Shown: positions 1 through 7,767 of the stretch, in pieces
Numbering within the stretch: the first letter of the stretch is position 1
Layout of the letters: the number at the start of each line of letters is the position of its first letter
Assembly (NCBI GenBank): GCA_030450335.1
Contig: JAKDIS010000072.1
Location: 1-13,400 of the forward strand
Reading direction: 5' to 3'
DNA: 13,400 nucleotides
Source of the DNA: Corynebacterium sp.
GTDB lineage: Bacteria; Actinomycetota; Actinomycetes; Mycobacteriales; Mycobacteriaceae
The notes under the pieces: generated by a model
What the model saw: only the letters and a program-made list of their open reading frames with translations
Told to the model about the DNA's origin: nothing
The model's database searches: none
Translations under genes and position numbers: made by a program

Positions 1-146
1 GCCACGGTGAGTGGGGTGGGCCCGTCGTGCACCACGGCGACCAGGCCGCCGCCCAGGGGGACGCTCAGCGGGGCGGTGGGGTCGAAGGGGTCGAAAGGGT
101 CGTGCCCGGTGGTGGTGACGGTGTGGAGGTGGAGTTTCCGGCTCAT
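1..146 (-). CDS. Unrecognised protein, N-terminal 48 residues only (cut by window edge)
   Basis: An open frame on the minus strand starts at ATG 146-144 and runs off the left edge without a stop. An AGGAG ribosome site lies about 10 nt upstream of the ATG, which supports this start. The visible protein begins MSRKLHLHTVTTTGHDPFDP, followed by a second DPFDP-like copy and then a Gly- and Val-rich stretch (LGGGLVAVVHDGP). There is no signal peptide or membrane segment in the visible part. It lies 16 nt downstream of the BRCT protein's stop codon, so it is probably the third gene of the leftward TetR-BRCT operon. I do not recognise the family. The gene call is fairly secure because of the ribosome site and spacing; the function is unknown. 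Confidence 0.6.
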   Translation of the reverse strand, partial: MSRKLHLHTVTTTGHDPFDPFDPTAPLSVPLGGGLVAVVHDGPTPLTV

Positions 147-162
147 ACCGGTAGAGGGACTC

Positions 163-1005
163 CTAGAACGGCGCGGAGGTTCCCTTCACCTCGTCGAGAT
201 CCGGGCGCCGCGGCTTGCCCAGCGCGGAGAGGAACTCGTCGAAGCTCCACAGGGAGATCTCCTGGCCCTTGTCCTTGAGCTCGCGGGCGCGCTTCTCCTT
301 GCTGGTCACCGAGCCCCACTCGCCGATGACCAGCAGTGTGGTCTTCTTGGTGACGTTCTTTCCGACCGTCCCGCCGGCCGCGGCGATCATGTCCCACACC
401 TCACCCTTCTCGTAGGGGGCGAAGTCGCCGGTGACGGTCACGTTCTGGCCGAAGACGGGGCCGTTGGCGTCCGCTGAGGCATTCGCCTCCGGGACGGTGT
501 CCGGGGTGGCGACGCGCTTCCACGTCTGCTGCGGGGCGGAAGAACTTGTCGAGCTCGTCGAGGCCGGCTTCCCGGCGGAGGTCTCGGCCGGTTTCTCGGC
601 CGGCTTCTCCACCGGCTCGGCGGGCGTCTCGGGCACGGTCTCCAGGGGCTGGCCCGACTGCAGGTTCGTCAGCAGCTGGTGCACCGTGGCGAACTCCTCC
701 TGCTGCCCGGGGGCGAAGACCACCACGTCGGACGCCCCGCGCGTCGCGGGGAAACCGCGCACCGGCCGCAGCGCGGCGTTCGCCGGCGCGGTCGCCAGCG
801 AGAACTGGATCCAGCCGGGGGAACTCGCCGTCGGAGCGTGGTGGTACCAGCCGCGCAGGTCCGCCGGAGCCACGGTCAACTCGGCGAGTTCGGGCGGCAG
901 CAGGGTCTGGCCCATCGGTGTCCTGCGGACGCGGACCCCGTCGCCGTCGACCGTGACGTCCGCCCCGTGTGCGGTGACCGTGTGCGCTGCTGCCGTGGTG
1001 CTCAT
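163..1005 (-). CDS. BRCT-domain protein with N-terminal PH-like/DUF4429-like region
   Basis: A 280-residue protein in three parts. Residues ~1-115 form a compact beta-rich region (RRTPMGQTLLP, LRGWYHHA, VVVFAPGQQEEF) that resembles the short DUF4429-type domain of actinobacteria; this assignment is tentative. Residues ~120-180 are a Pro/Glu/Lys/Ser-rich flexible linker. Residues ~182-262 are a clear BRCT domain: FGQNVTVTGDF, the GGTVGKNVTKKTTLLV core with its conserved glycine pair, SKEKRARELKDKG, and the terminal ISLWSFDEFL helix. BRCT domains bind protein or DNA ends, often in DNA repair; some actinobacterial relatives carry an exonuclease domain as well, but none is present here. ATG 1005 is preceded by AGGAT, and the start is 11 nt after the TetR stop, implying co-transcription. 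Domain call secure; physiological role unknown. Confidence 0.85.
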   Translation of the reverse strand: MSTTAAAHTVTAHGADVTVDGDGVRVRRTPMGQTLLPPELAELTVAPADLRGWYHHAPTASSPGWIQFSLATAPANAALRPVRGFPATRGASDVVVFAPGQQEEFATVHQLLTNLQSGQPLETVPETPAEPVEKPAEKPAETSAGKPASTSSTSSSAPQQTWKRVATPDTVPEANASADANGPVFGQNVTVTGDFAPYEKGEVWDMIAAAGGTVGKNVTKKTTLLVIGEWGSVTSKEKRARELKDKGQEISLWSFDEFLSALGKPRRPDLDEVKGTSAPF

Positions 1006-1016
1006 GGCGTCCGATC

Positions 1017-1553
1017 CTAGTTGGCGACGCCGTCGAGGACGAGGTCGACCCCGGAGAGTACCTGCGACACCGGACGGGGCGAACCGCCTGCGGCCTCGGC
1101 GGTCTGCAGGTCCGTCGCCGCACCCAGCAGGTAGCGCGACAGCACCCAGCCGGTCAGCTCACAGTCCTGTGCCGGGGAACCCTGCAGTGCGGCGGCGAGG
1201 GTGTCGGCGGGGTCGTGGGCGGTGGTGCCCGCCGCCAGGGCGGCGGCGACGACCTCGGCGCCGTCGCGTACCGCCAGCAACCCTTCGAGCACACCCGCCG
1301 CGGCGGCGTAGGTGCGCGGACGCCAGCCGGACGTCGCAGCGTCCTCCCCGGCGTCCTGCGGCTGTTCGGTGCCCAGCAGGATCCGCTCCGCGATCCCGCC
1401 GAGCAACTCCTGCTTGCTGGGGTAGTGCCAGTACAGGGCACCGGGGGCGACCTCGAGGGTCTTGGCCAGTCGCCTCATCGTGAGGTCCCCGAGGCCGTAC
1501 TCGGAGAGGATGTCGAAGGCGGCGGCGTGGATTCGGTCGCGGTTGAGCTGCAC
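1017..1553 (-). CDS. TetR-family transcriptional regulator
   Basis: A 178-residue one-component regulator. The N-terminal helix-turn-helix lies at residues ~24-45 (LTMRRLAKTLEVAPGALYWH, followed by YPSKQELL), a very typical TetR recognition region. The Ala-rich helical remainder would form the ligand-binding and dimerisation domain. The YWHYPSK form resembles the subgroup with a TetR-type C-terminal domain. The start is GTG 1553-1551; no strong ribosome site precedes it, but a TACACT -10 box ends exactly 7 nt upstream, so the mRNA is probably leaderless. It heads the leftward operon with the BRCT gene and is divergent from the lipoprotein gene, so the likely targets are its own promoter and the lipoprotein promoter. 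The ligand cannot be deduced. The family call is secure; the targets are inferred. Confidence 0.9.
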   Translation of the reverse strand: MQLNRDRIHAAAFDILSEYGLGDLTMRRLAKTLEVAPGALYWHYPSKQELLGGIAERILLGTEQPQDAGEDAATSGWRPRTYAAAAGVLEGLLAVRDGAEVVAAALAAGTTAHDPADTLAAALQGSPAQDCELTGWVLSRYLLGAATDLQTAEAAGGSPRPVSQVLSGVDLVLDGVAN

Positions 1554-1560
1554 CCCACCC

Positions 1561-1566
1561 AGTGTA
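1561..1566 (-). promoter_or_regulatory. -10 box for the TetR gene; probable leaderless transcript
   Basis: On the minus strand the hexamer TACACT fits the TANNNT actinobacterial -10 pattern. It is followed by 7 nt (GGGTGGG) and then the GTG start. Transcription would therefore begin at, or within a base of, the start codon. Leaderless mRNAs are common in corynebacteria and mycobacteria. No convincing -35 element was found. Confidence 0.5.
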
Positions 1567-1612
1567 ACGATCCGGTGTGATGATCCGGGGGAGTGCGGCT
1601 AACGTTCCGGTG
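1565..1612. repeat. Three copies of a 13-bp motif in the TetR/lipoprotein control region
   Basis: TAACGATCCGGTG at 1565-1577 and TAACGTTCCGGTG at 1600-1612 match at 12 of 13 positions. Directly after the first copy, 1578-1590 holds a degenerate third copy (TGATGATCCGGGG, 10 of 13 matches). The first copy begins at the -10 box of the TetR gene and the last lies in the -35 region of the predicted lipoprotein promoter. Position and repetition suggest operator sites, most simply for the adjacent TetR protein. The motif is not clearly palindromic, which is atypical for TetR operators, so another DNA-binding protein is possible. Confidence 0.45.
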
Positions 1613-1625
1613 ACGGGCGACGTTG

Positions 1626-1631
1626 TAGGGT
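1626..1631 (+). promoter_or_regulatory. -10 box for the lipoprotein gene
   Basis: TAGGGT fits TANNNT and lies 36 nt upstream of the lipoprotein ATG. This gives a short leader that includes a good ribosome site, AGAAGGGA at 1653-1660, spaced 7 nt from the ATG. The -35 region is weak and overlaps the rightmost 13-bp repeat. Confidence 0.4.
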
Positions 1632-1667
1632 CGTAGCTGTAGTACGAGTGCGAGAAGGGAACCTTTC

Positions 1668-2384
1668 ATGTCACCACGGGTGTCTGGCCGCCGGCCGGGA
1701 ATCACCAGGGCGGTCCTCACCGGCGCCGTCGCCGTAACACTGGCGACGACGCTGGGCCTGTCCGCCTGCGGCTCGGACGACGATGCCGACGAGGCGTCAA
1801 CCAGCGCGTCCGGCACGGCCAGCAGTTCGTCGAGCGCCACGAGCTCCAGCAGCGCCGCGGCCTCCTCCGAGAACCCTGAGGGGTCCGAGAGCGCCGAGGA
1901 CGCCGGGGCCGAGGGCTCCGAGGACGCAGGTGCCGGGAACCAGGACGGCACCGAGCCCGCCCCGGAGGACAACCAGGACGGCGTGAACGCCCAGGGCGGC
2001 GGCAACAACGCCGCCGGTGCCCCCGCAGGTCAGGACGACGCCGCGCAGATCACCGCCGTGGCCCGGGGCCTCGGCGAGGACAAGCCCTGGGGCGAGTACC
2101 AGCGCATGGTCGTCGACACCTCGTGTGCGGCGGACCTGGAGCAGGTCGGTGGACGTGACGCCATCCTGCAGGACCTGGAGCGGCAGTCGGAGAACACCCT
2201 GGCCAGCAAGGTGATGTCCGACCAGGGCACGAGCCTGCCCGTCGTCCACGGGGTCAACGACATCCAGGTCAACGGTGACCGCGCCACCGCCAACGTCGAC
2301 GCGGAGATGGCGGGCCAGCGCCAGACCTCACCCGCGGTCTACGTCCGCGAAGACGGGCAGTGGAAGACCTGCAGCACCGCATGA
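1668..2384 (+). CDS. Secreted lipoprotein with Ser/acidic linker
   Basis: A 238-residue precursor. Residues 1-33 are a lipoprotein signal peptide: a basic N-region with RR, a hydrophobic core (AVLTGAVAVTLATTLGL) and the lipobox LSAC. Cys34 would be the lipidated residue, anchoring the protein to the outer face of the membrane. Residues ~35-123 are a low-complexity linker, first Ser/Ala-rich and then Glu/Asp/Gly/Asn-rich. Residues ~124-238 are a small folded domain with C153 and C235 as a possible disulfide pair; its helix-then-strand character recalls NTF2-like lipoprotein domains, but I cannot confirm this. The start is supported by AGAAGGGA 7 nt upstream. The stop overlaps the start of the membrane protein gene (ATGA). 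The function is unknown; it could be a membrane-anchored partner of the next gene product. Confidence 0.85.
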   Translation: MSPRVSGRRPGITRAVLTGAVAVTLATTLGLSACGSDDDADEASTSASGTASSSSSATSSSSAAASSENPEGSESAEDAGAEGSEDAGAGNQDGTEPAPEDNQDGVNAQGGGNNAAGAPAGQDDAAQITAVARGLGEDKPWGEYQRMVVDTSCAADLEQVGGRDAILQDLERQSENTLASKVMSDQGTSLPVVHGVNDIQVNGDRATANVDAEMAGQRQTSPAVYVREDGQWKTCSTA

Positions 2385-2902
2385 CGTCATCCCGTCGAAC
2401 ACTGATCGGACAGTCGGCGAAGACCCTCACGGTCTTCCTGGCTGTCTTCAGCATTTCCGGACTTCTGTGGGGATGGTGGCGTCCCGCGGTCACCGCGGTG
2501 ATCACCGACACCGGCGCGGCCGAGGTCGACCCGGCGACGTCCGGTGCCCCGTTCCTCTCCTTCGCCGTCTTCGCCGCGGCGACCGGCCTGCTCGGCGCAC
2601 TGCTGGCCGGCTGGTCGTTCTGGCGCTCGCCCCGGCTGCGCGGCCCGGTGATGATGATCGCCGTGATCGTGCTCGCCTTCCTCGGCGCCGGGGTGTTCCT
2701 GCTCTTCGGCAACTGGCTGGCAGAGACCCTGCACGGCACGGAGATCACCGCCGGACTCGCCGACAGCCTCAGCCCGGGTCAGGACTTCACCATCGTGTCC
2801 CGGGTCACCGGGGCGGCCGGGTTCCTCGCCGCACCGGCGGCAGCGGCGGTCGTCTACTGGACGTGCTCGCTGTTCGCCCCGGACACCGCCTTCGAGCGGT
2901 AG
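2381..2902 (+). CDS. Four-helix integral membrane protein, possibly DUF2567-like
   Basis: A 173-residue protein with four predicted membrane helices at about residues 14-34, 58-82, 90-112 and 143-166. Two outward-type loops are relatively polar (ITDTGAAEVDPATSG between helices 1 and 2; HGTEITAGLADSLSPGQD between 3 and 4), and the short basic segment WRSPRLRGP lies between helices 2 and 3. I chose ATG 2381 because it forms an ATGA overlap with the lipoprotein stop, the standard mark of translational coupling; an in-frame GTG at 2360 would add seven residues with no benefit. Size and topology fit the small actinobacterial DUF2567-type membrane proteins, but this is a weak match from memory. It is likely co-expressed with the lipoprotein. 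Function unknown. Confidence 0.8.
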   Translation: MTSSRRTLIGQSAKTLTVFLAVFSISGLLWGWWRPAVTAVITDTGAAEVDPATSGAPFLSFAVFAAATGLLGALLAGWSFWRSPRLRGPVMMIAVIVLAFLGAGVFLLFGNWLAETLHGTEITAGLADSLSPGQDFTIVSRVTGAAGFLAAPAAAAVVYWTCSLFAPDTAFER

Positions 2903-2910
2903 GGCAGGTC

Positions 2911-2924
2911 AGCTGACGTCAGCT
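2911..2924. repeat. 14-bp perfect palindrome between convergent genes
   Basis: AGCTGACGTCAGCT is its own reverse complement. It lies between the membrane protein gene and the convergent TPR-like gene, and contains the latter's stop codon (2919-2921). As RNA it could form only a 5-bp stem with a 4-nt loop, with no U-tract on either side. It might be a weak bidirectional end signal or a protein-binding site. Confidence 0.3.
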
Positions 2925-4625
2925 CTCGCGCAGCTGCCGTAGCTGGCGGTAGGCCTGCCAGACGGACCCCTCGTCGCCGGCATCCTGCAGGTCATATTGC
3001 GGGTCATCGTCCGGGTCAGCCTCCCCGAACCCGTCGTCCTCGACGCCGGTCTCCTCCGGCACCATCAGGAGCTCTCCGTGGGCGCGGTCCAGGGCCACGT
3101 CGCAGGAGGAGTTCTGGCCGAGTTCCAGGTGCAGCGACGCCGCGGCGACCCAGTTCATCGCCGCACTGCTGTGGTCCCGGGCGTCGGTGAAGGACCGGGC
3201 GGCACGCGTGGCGTACTCCAGGGCGAGGTCCTCGCGGCCGGCGTCCTCCCAGATCGCCGACATGTCCTCGTTCCAGTCACCCAGGTGCCAGGAGAACATC
3301 GGGTCGTCGGCGAGCCCGTCGGAGCCCTCCAGTATCCGGCGGGAGCGTTCCATCATCTCCACGGCGCGTGAGGTGTCACCGACGTTGAGGTGCTCGCGGG
3401 CGGCGGTACGCAGCGCCTGCGCCGCGGCCAACGGGCGGTCGAGTTCGCGGTAGAGCGTGCAGCTGCGCTCCAGCAGGTTCGCGGTCACCACGTGCTGCCC
3501 CGAGGTCGAGGCGGCAACGCACGCCATGGTGAGACAGGCCAGGGTGCGTTCGGTGTCGGGGGAGAACATCGACCAGTCGGCCGTCGCCACGGCCAGGGCG
3601 AGTCCCTCCTCCAGGTTGCCCACGCCGATCGCGGCGCGGGCGCGCACGGCACGCAGGTTCAGCACGGCGGGGGAGACCGGTGCCCCGGCGGCAGCCTCGT
3701 CGACGCGCACGGCCAGGTCGTGGGCGGCGGCGTAGTCGCCGTCGGCGTTGAGCAGCTGGCAGGCCTGCTCCGCCCGGTGCATGCCCTCCAGGGGCGCGCC
3801 GAGCTCCAGGGCGATCTCGGCGCACTGGCGCCAGTGCTCCAGGACCGTGTCGTTGTCGTCCTCGGTGAGGGCGAAGTAGCCGAGCAGGTCGTGGGCCTCG
3901 TAGCGGGTGGTGGGCGAGTCGGACGCCAGCATCGTGGTGGCCACGGCGACGGCGGCCTCCACCTCGCCTTCGGCGTGCAGCTGCTGGGCGCGGGTGAGCT
4001 CGCGGTCGCCGGCCGAGGCGCCGTTGACGGTGAAACGGTCGGCGAGTTCGCGGAACACCGGGCGCAGTGGCGCGGTCTCCGGCGTCGCCAGCGACGTCGC
4101 GCAGGTCAGCCCACCCATCGCGGCCAACGACAGGCACGTGGCCTGGTGGCGCGGCAGGGTGGCCCCGGTGATCGAGGCGTCCTCCCCGAGGGTGGGTCCG
4201 TCGGCGTCGGGACGAAAGGCGAGGATCGAGGCGTGCAGGTCGTCGAGCAGGCGGGCGGCCGGCGGCAGGTCGGCCAGGTCCACCCCGTCGGACTCCACGA
4301 CCATCGCCACCAGGCACAACGCGGAGTCGGCGAGGACGGAGGAGGCGTCGTCACCGGTCTCGCGGGCCAGGCGCCGCCACTGCATGACCGCCTCGGCGGA
4401 CTCCTCGTGCAGCTCCAGGCGGTCGGCGACGGCGGCGCGCAGGACGTGGAACTCGGTGCGCAGGTGCGCCGGGGCGTCCTGCGGCAGGTCTGTCGCAGGA
4501 TCGGCGAGCCAGTGGCGGGTGCCGAACTGGCTCGTGAGACGCCAGCTGGTGGCGTGGTCGCCGGCGGACGTGGCGGCGACGGACGCCTGCAGCAGGTCGA
4601 CGAGCGGTAGCGGGTGTGAGGACAC
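2919..4625 (-). CDS. TPR-like helical-repeat protein, divergent from hisD
   Basis: A 568-residue soluble protein made almost entirely of amphipathic helices rich in Ala, Leu and Glu. Helix pairs resemble tetratricopeptide repeats, for example AHDLAVRVDEAAAGAP, AVRARAAIGVGNLEEGLALA, LAAAQALRTAAREHLNVGDT and EDLALEYATRAARSFTDA. There is no signal peptide or membrane segment. The last ~47 residues are acidic (EADPDDDPQYDLQDAGDEG) and end in a basic helix. I start at GTG 4625, about 10 nt after GGAGG; the open frame extends a further 67 codons upstream, but that part is Arg/Gly-rich, crosses the hisD promoter and overlaps hisD on the other strand. TPR proteins are usually interaction scaffolds. 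The position next to hisD gives no function. Gene call secure, start moderate, role unknown. Confidence 0.85.
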   Translation of the reverse strand: MSSHPLPLVDLLQASVAATSAGDHATSWRLTSQFGTRHWLADPATDLPQDAPAHLRTEFHVLRAAVADRLELHEESAEAVMQWRRLARETGDDASSVLADSALCLVAMVVESDGVDLADLPPAARLLDDLHASILAFRPDADGPTLGEDASITGATLPRHQATCLSLAAMGGLTCATSLATPETAPLRPVFRELADRFTVNGASAGDRELTRAQQLHAEGEVEAAVAVATTMLASDSPTTRYEAHDLLGYFALTEDDNDTVLEHWRQCAEIALELGAPLEGMHRAEQACQLLNADGDYAAAHDLAVRVDEAAAGAPVSPAVLNLRAVRARAAIGVGNLEEGLALAVATADWSMFSPDTERTLACLTMACVAASTSGQHVVTANLLERSCTLYRELDRPLAAAQALRTAAREHLNVGDTSRAVEMMERSRRILEGSDGLADDPMFSWHLGDWNEDMSAIWEDAGREDLALEYATRAARSFTDARDHSSAAMNWVAAASLHLELGQNSSCDVALDRAHGELLMVPEETGVEDDGFGEADPDDDPQYDLQDAGDEGSVWQAYRQLRQLRES

Positions 4626-4656
4626 CGGCGGTGACCCTCCGTCCTTTCCTCGGTGC

Positions 4657-4686
4657 GGTAACGGGCTAGAATCACAACACGTTACC
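4657..4686. promoter_or_regulatory. Inverted repeat flanking the hisD -10 box (putative operator)
   Basis: GGTAACG at 4657-4663 and CGTTACC at 4680-4686 form perfect 7-bp arms around a 16-nt spacer that contains the TAGAAT -10 box. A second offset pairing exists: AACGGG at 4660-4665 with CCCGTT at 4685-4690. Binding of a dimeric repressor would block the his promoter and probably the divergent TPR-gene promoter too. No candidate regulator is encoded next to it. The inference rests on position and symmetry only. Confidence 0.4.
4667..4672 (+). promoter_or_regulatory. -10 box for the his operon
   Basis: TAGAAT is a near-ideal actinobacterial -10 hexamer, predicting a start near 4679 and a leader of about 40 nt before the hisD ATG. 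The -35 region (CTTTCC around 4644) is poor. The leader contains GGAG at 4701-4704, 13 nt before the ATG, a rather distant ribosome site. No leader peptide or terminator hairpin was seen in the leader. Confidence 0.55.
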
Positions 4687-4717
4687 CGTTCACCGACCCT
4701 GGAGACGATCCCACGCC

Positions 4718-6037
4718 ATGCTCTCGCGCCTGGACCTGAGGGGCCAGACCCCCTCCACCGCCGAACTCCGTCGAATCCTGCCGCGCGGCGGCACCGACAT
4801 CGACCATGTTCTCCCCGCGGTGACACCGGTGGTCGAGGCAGTCCGCGACCGCGGAGCCGAGGCCGCCCTGGAGTACGGGGAGACCTTCGACCACGTCCGA
4901 CCGCCGTCGGTGCGCGTGCCGGAGGACGTCATCGCCGCCGCCCTGCGCGACCTCGACCCGAAGGTCACCGACGCCCTGCGAGAGGCCGTCCGGCGCGTGC
5001 GCGCCTTCCACGGCGCCCAGAAGCCGCAGGACGCCTCGGTCGAGGTCGCCCCCGGCGGCGTGGTCTCCGAACGCTGGATCCCGGTCAACCGCGTCGGGCT
5101 CTACGTGCCCGGCGGCAACGCCGTGTACCCGTCCTCGGTGATCATGAACGTCGTGCCAGCCCAGGAGGCCGGCGTCGGCAGCCTCGTGGTGTCCTCACCG
5201 CCGCAGGCCGACTTCGGCGGCTGGCCGCACCCCACCGTGCTCGCCGCCTGTGCGCTGCTCGGTGTGGACGAGGTGTGGGCCGTCGGCGGTGGCCAGGCAG
5301 TCGCCCTGATGGCCTACGGTGATGCAACCGATCCGGATCTCGAGCCGGTCGACATGATCACCGGGCCCGGCAACATCTTCGTCACCGCCGCCAAGCGGCT
5401 GTGCCGCTCGGTGGTCGGCATCGACTCCGAGGCCGGACCCACCGAGATCGCCGTTCTTGCCGACTCCACCGCCGACCCCGTCGCCGTGGCCTACGACCTC
5501 ATCAGCCAGGCCGAGCACGACGTGATGGCAGCCTCCGTGCTGATCACCGACTCCGTGGAACTGGCCGACGCCGTGGACCGCGAGATCGAGGCCCGCTACC
5601 AGGTCACCCTCAACGCCGACCGGGTCGCCGAGGCGCTGACCGGCGAGCAGTCCGGCATCATCCTCACCGACAGCCTCGACGAGTCCGTCCGTGTGGCCGA
5701 CGCCTACGCGGCCGAGCACCTGGAGGTCCAGACCTCCGACTCCGCGGCCGTGGCCGCCCGGATCACCAACGCCGGGGCCGTGTTCGTGGGCCACTACGCG
5801 CCGGTGCCGCTCGGCGACTACGCCGCCGGGTCCAACCACGTGCTGCCCACCTCCGGCACCGCCCGGCACTCCTCGGGCCTGTCGACCCACACCTTCCTCA
5901 AGCACGTCGACGTGATCAGCTACGACCGTGGCGCGCTCAAGGAGGTCGCCGACACGGTGACCGCCCTGGCCGACGCCGAGCAGCTGCCCGCCCACGGTGA
6001 GGCCGTGCGTGCGAGGTTCGAGAGCGAGGAACGTTAG
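4718..6037 (+). CDS. hisD: Histidinol dehydrogenase
   Basis: HisD oxidises L-histidinol to L-histidine in two NAD-dependent steps, the last reactions of the pathway. The 439-residue length is normal. The signature core is intact: [19 protein letters not shown] (residues 126-144), [28 protein letters not shown], and [14 protein letters not shown]. The zinc ligands expected from the E. coli enzyme are present as Q264 and H267 (SQAEHD), D367 ([10 protein letters not shown]) and H426 (LPAHGEAV). The catalytic Glu-His pair is E333-H334 (AAEHLEVQ). It is the first gene of the his operon, downstream of TAGAAT. Its stop directly abuts the hisC ATG with no gap. The identification is beyond reasonable doubt. 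Confidence 0.98.
   Translation: MLSRLDLRGQTPSTAELRRILPRGGTDIDHVLPAVTPVVEAVRDRGAEAALEYGETFDHVRPPSVRVPEDVIAAALRDLDPKVTDALREAVRRVRAFHGAQKPQDASVEVAPGGVVSERWIPVNRVGLYVPGGNAVYPSSVIMNVVPAQEAGVGSLVVSSPPQADFGGWPHPTVLAACALLGVDEVWAVGGGQAVALMAYGDATDPDLEPVDMITGPGNIFVTAAKRLCRSVVGIDSEAGPTEIAVLADSTADPVAVAYDLISQAEHDVMAASVLITDSVELADAVDREIEARYQVTLNADRVAEALTGEQSGIILTDSLDESVRVADAYAAEHLEVQTSDSAAVAARITNAGAVFVGHYAPVPLGDYAAGSNHVLPTSGTARHSSGLSTHTFLKHVDVISYDRGALKEVADTVTALADAEQLPAHGEAVRARFESEER

Positions 6038-7763
<1,726 letters not shown>

Positions 7764-7767
<4 letters not shown>

Noticed and set aside
2360..2380. GTG 2360 as start of the membrane protein
   Set aside because: It would overlap the lipoprotein gene by 25 nt, whereas ATG 2381 gives the classical ATGA coupling.
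3390..4610. Plus-strand open frame (406 codons) opposite the TPR-like gene
   Set aside because: Gly/Gln/Val/Arg-rich shadow translation with no domain. The minus-strand frame has the coherent helical-repeat protein.
4673..4717. Attenuator, T-box or riboswitch in the hisD leader
   Set aside because: The predicted leader is only about 40 nt, with no run of His codons and no stem plus U-tract; the space is too short for a T-box.
4626..4826. 67-codon N-terminal extension of the TPR-like protein
   Set aside because: It is Arg/Gly-rich, unlike the rest, crosses the hisD promoter and overlaps hisD; GTG 4625 with GGAGG is the better start.
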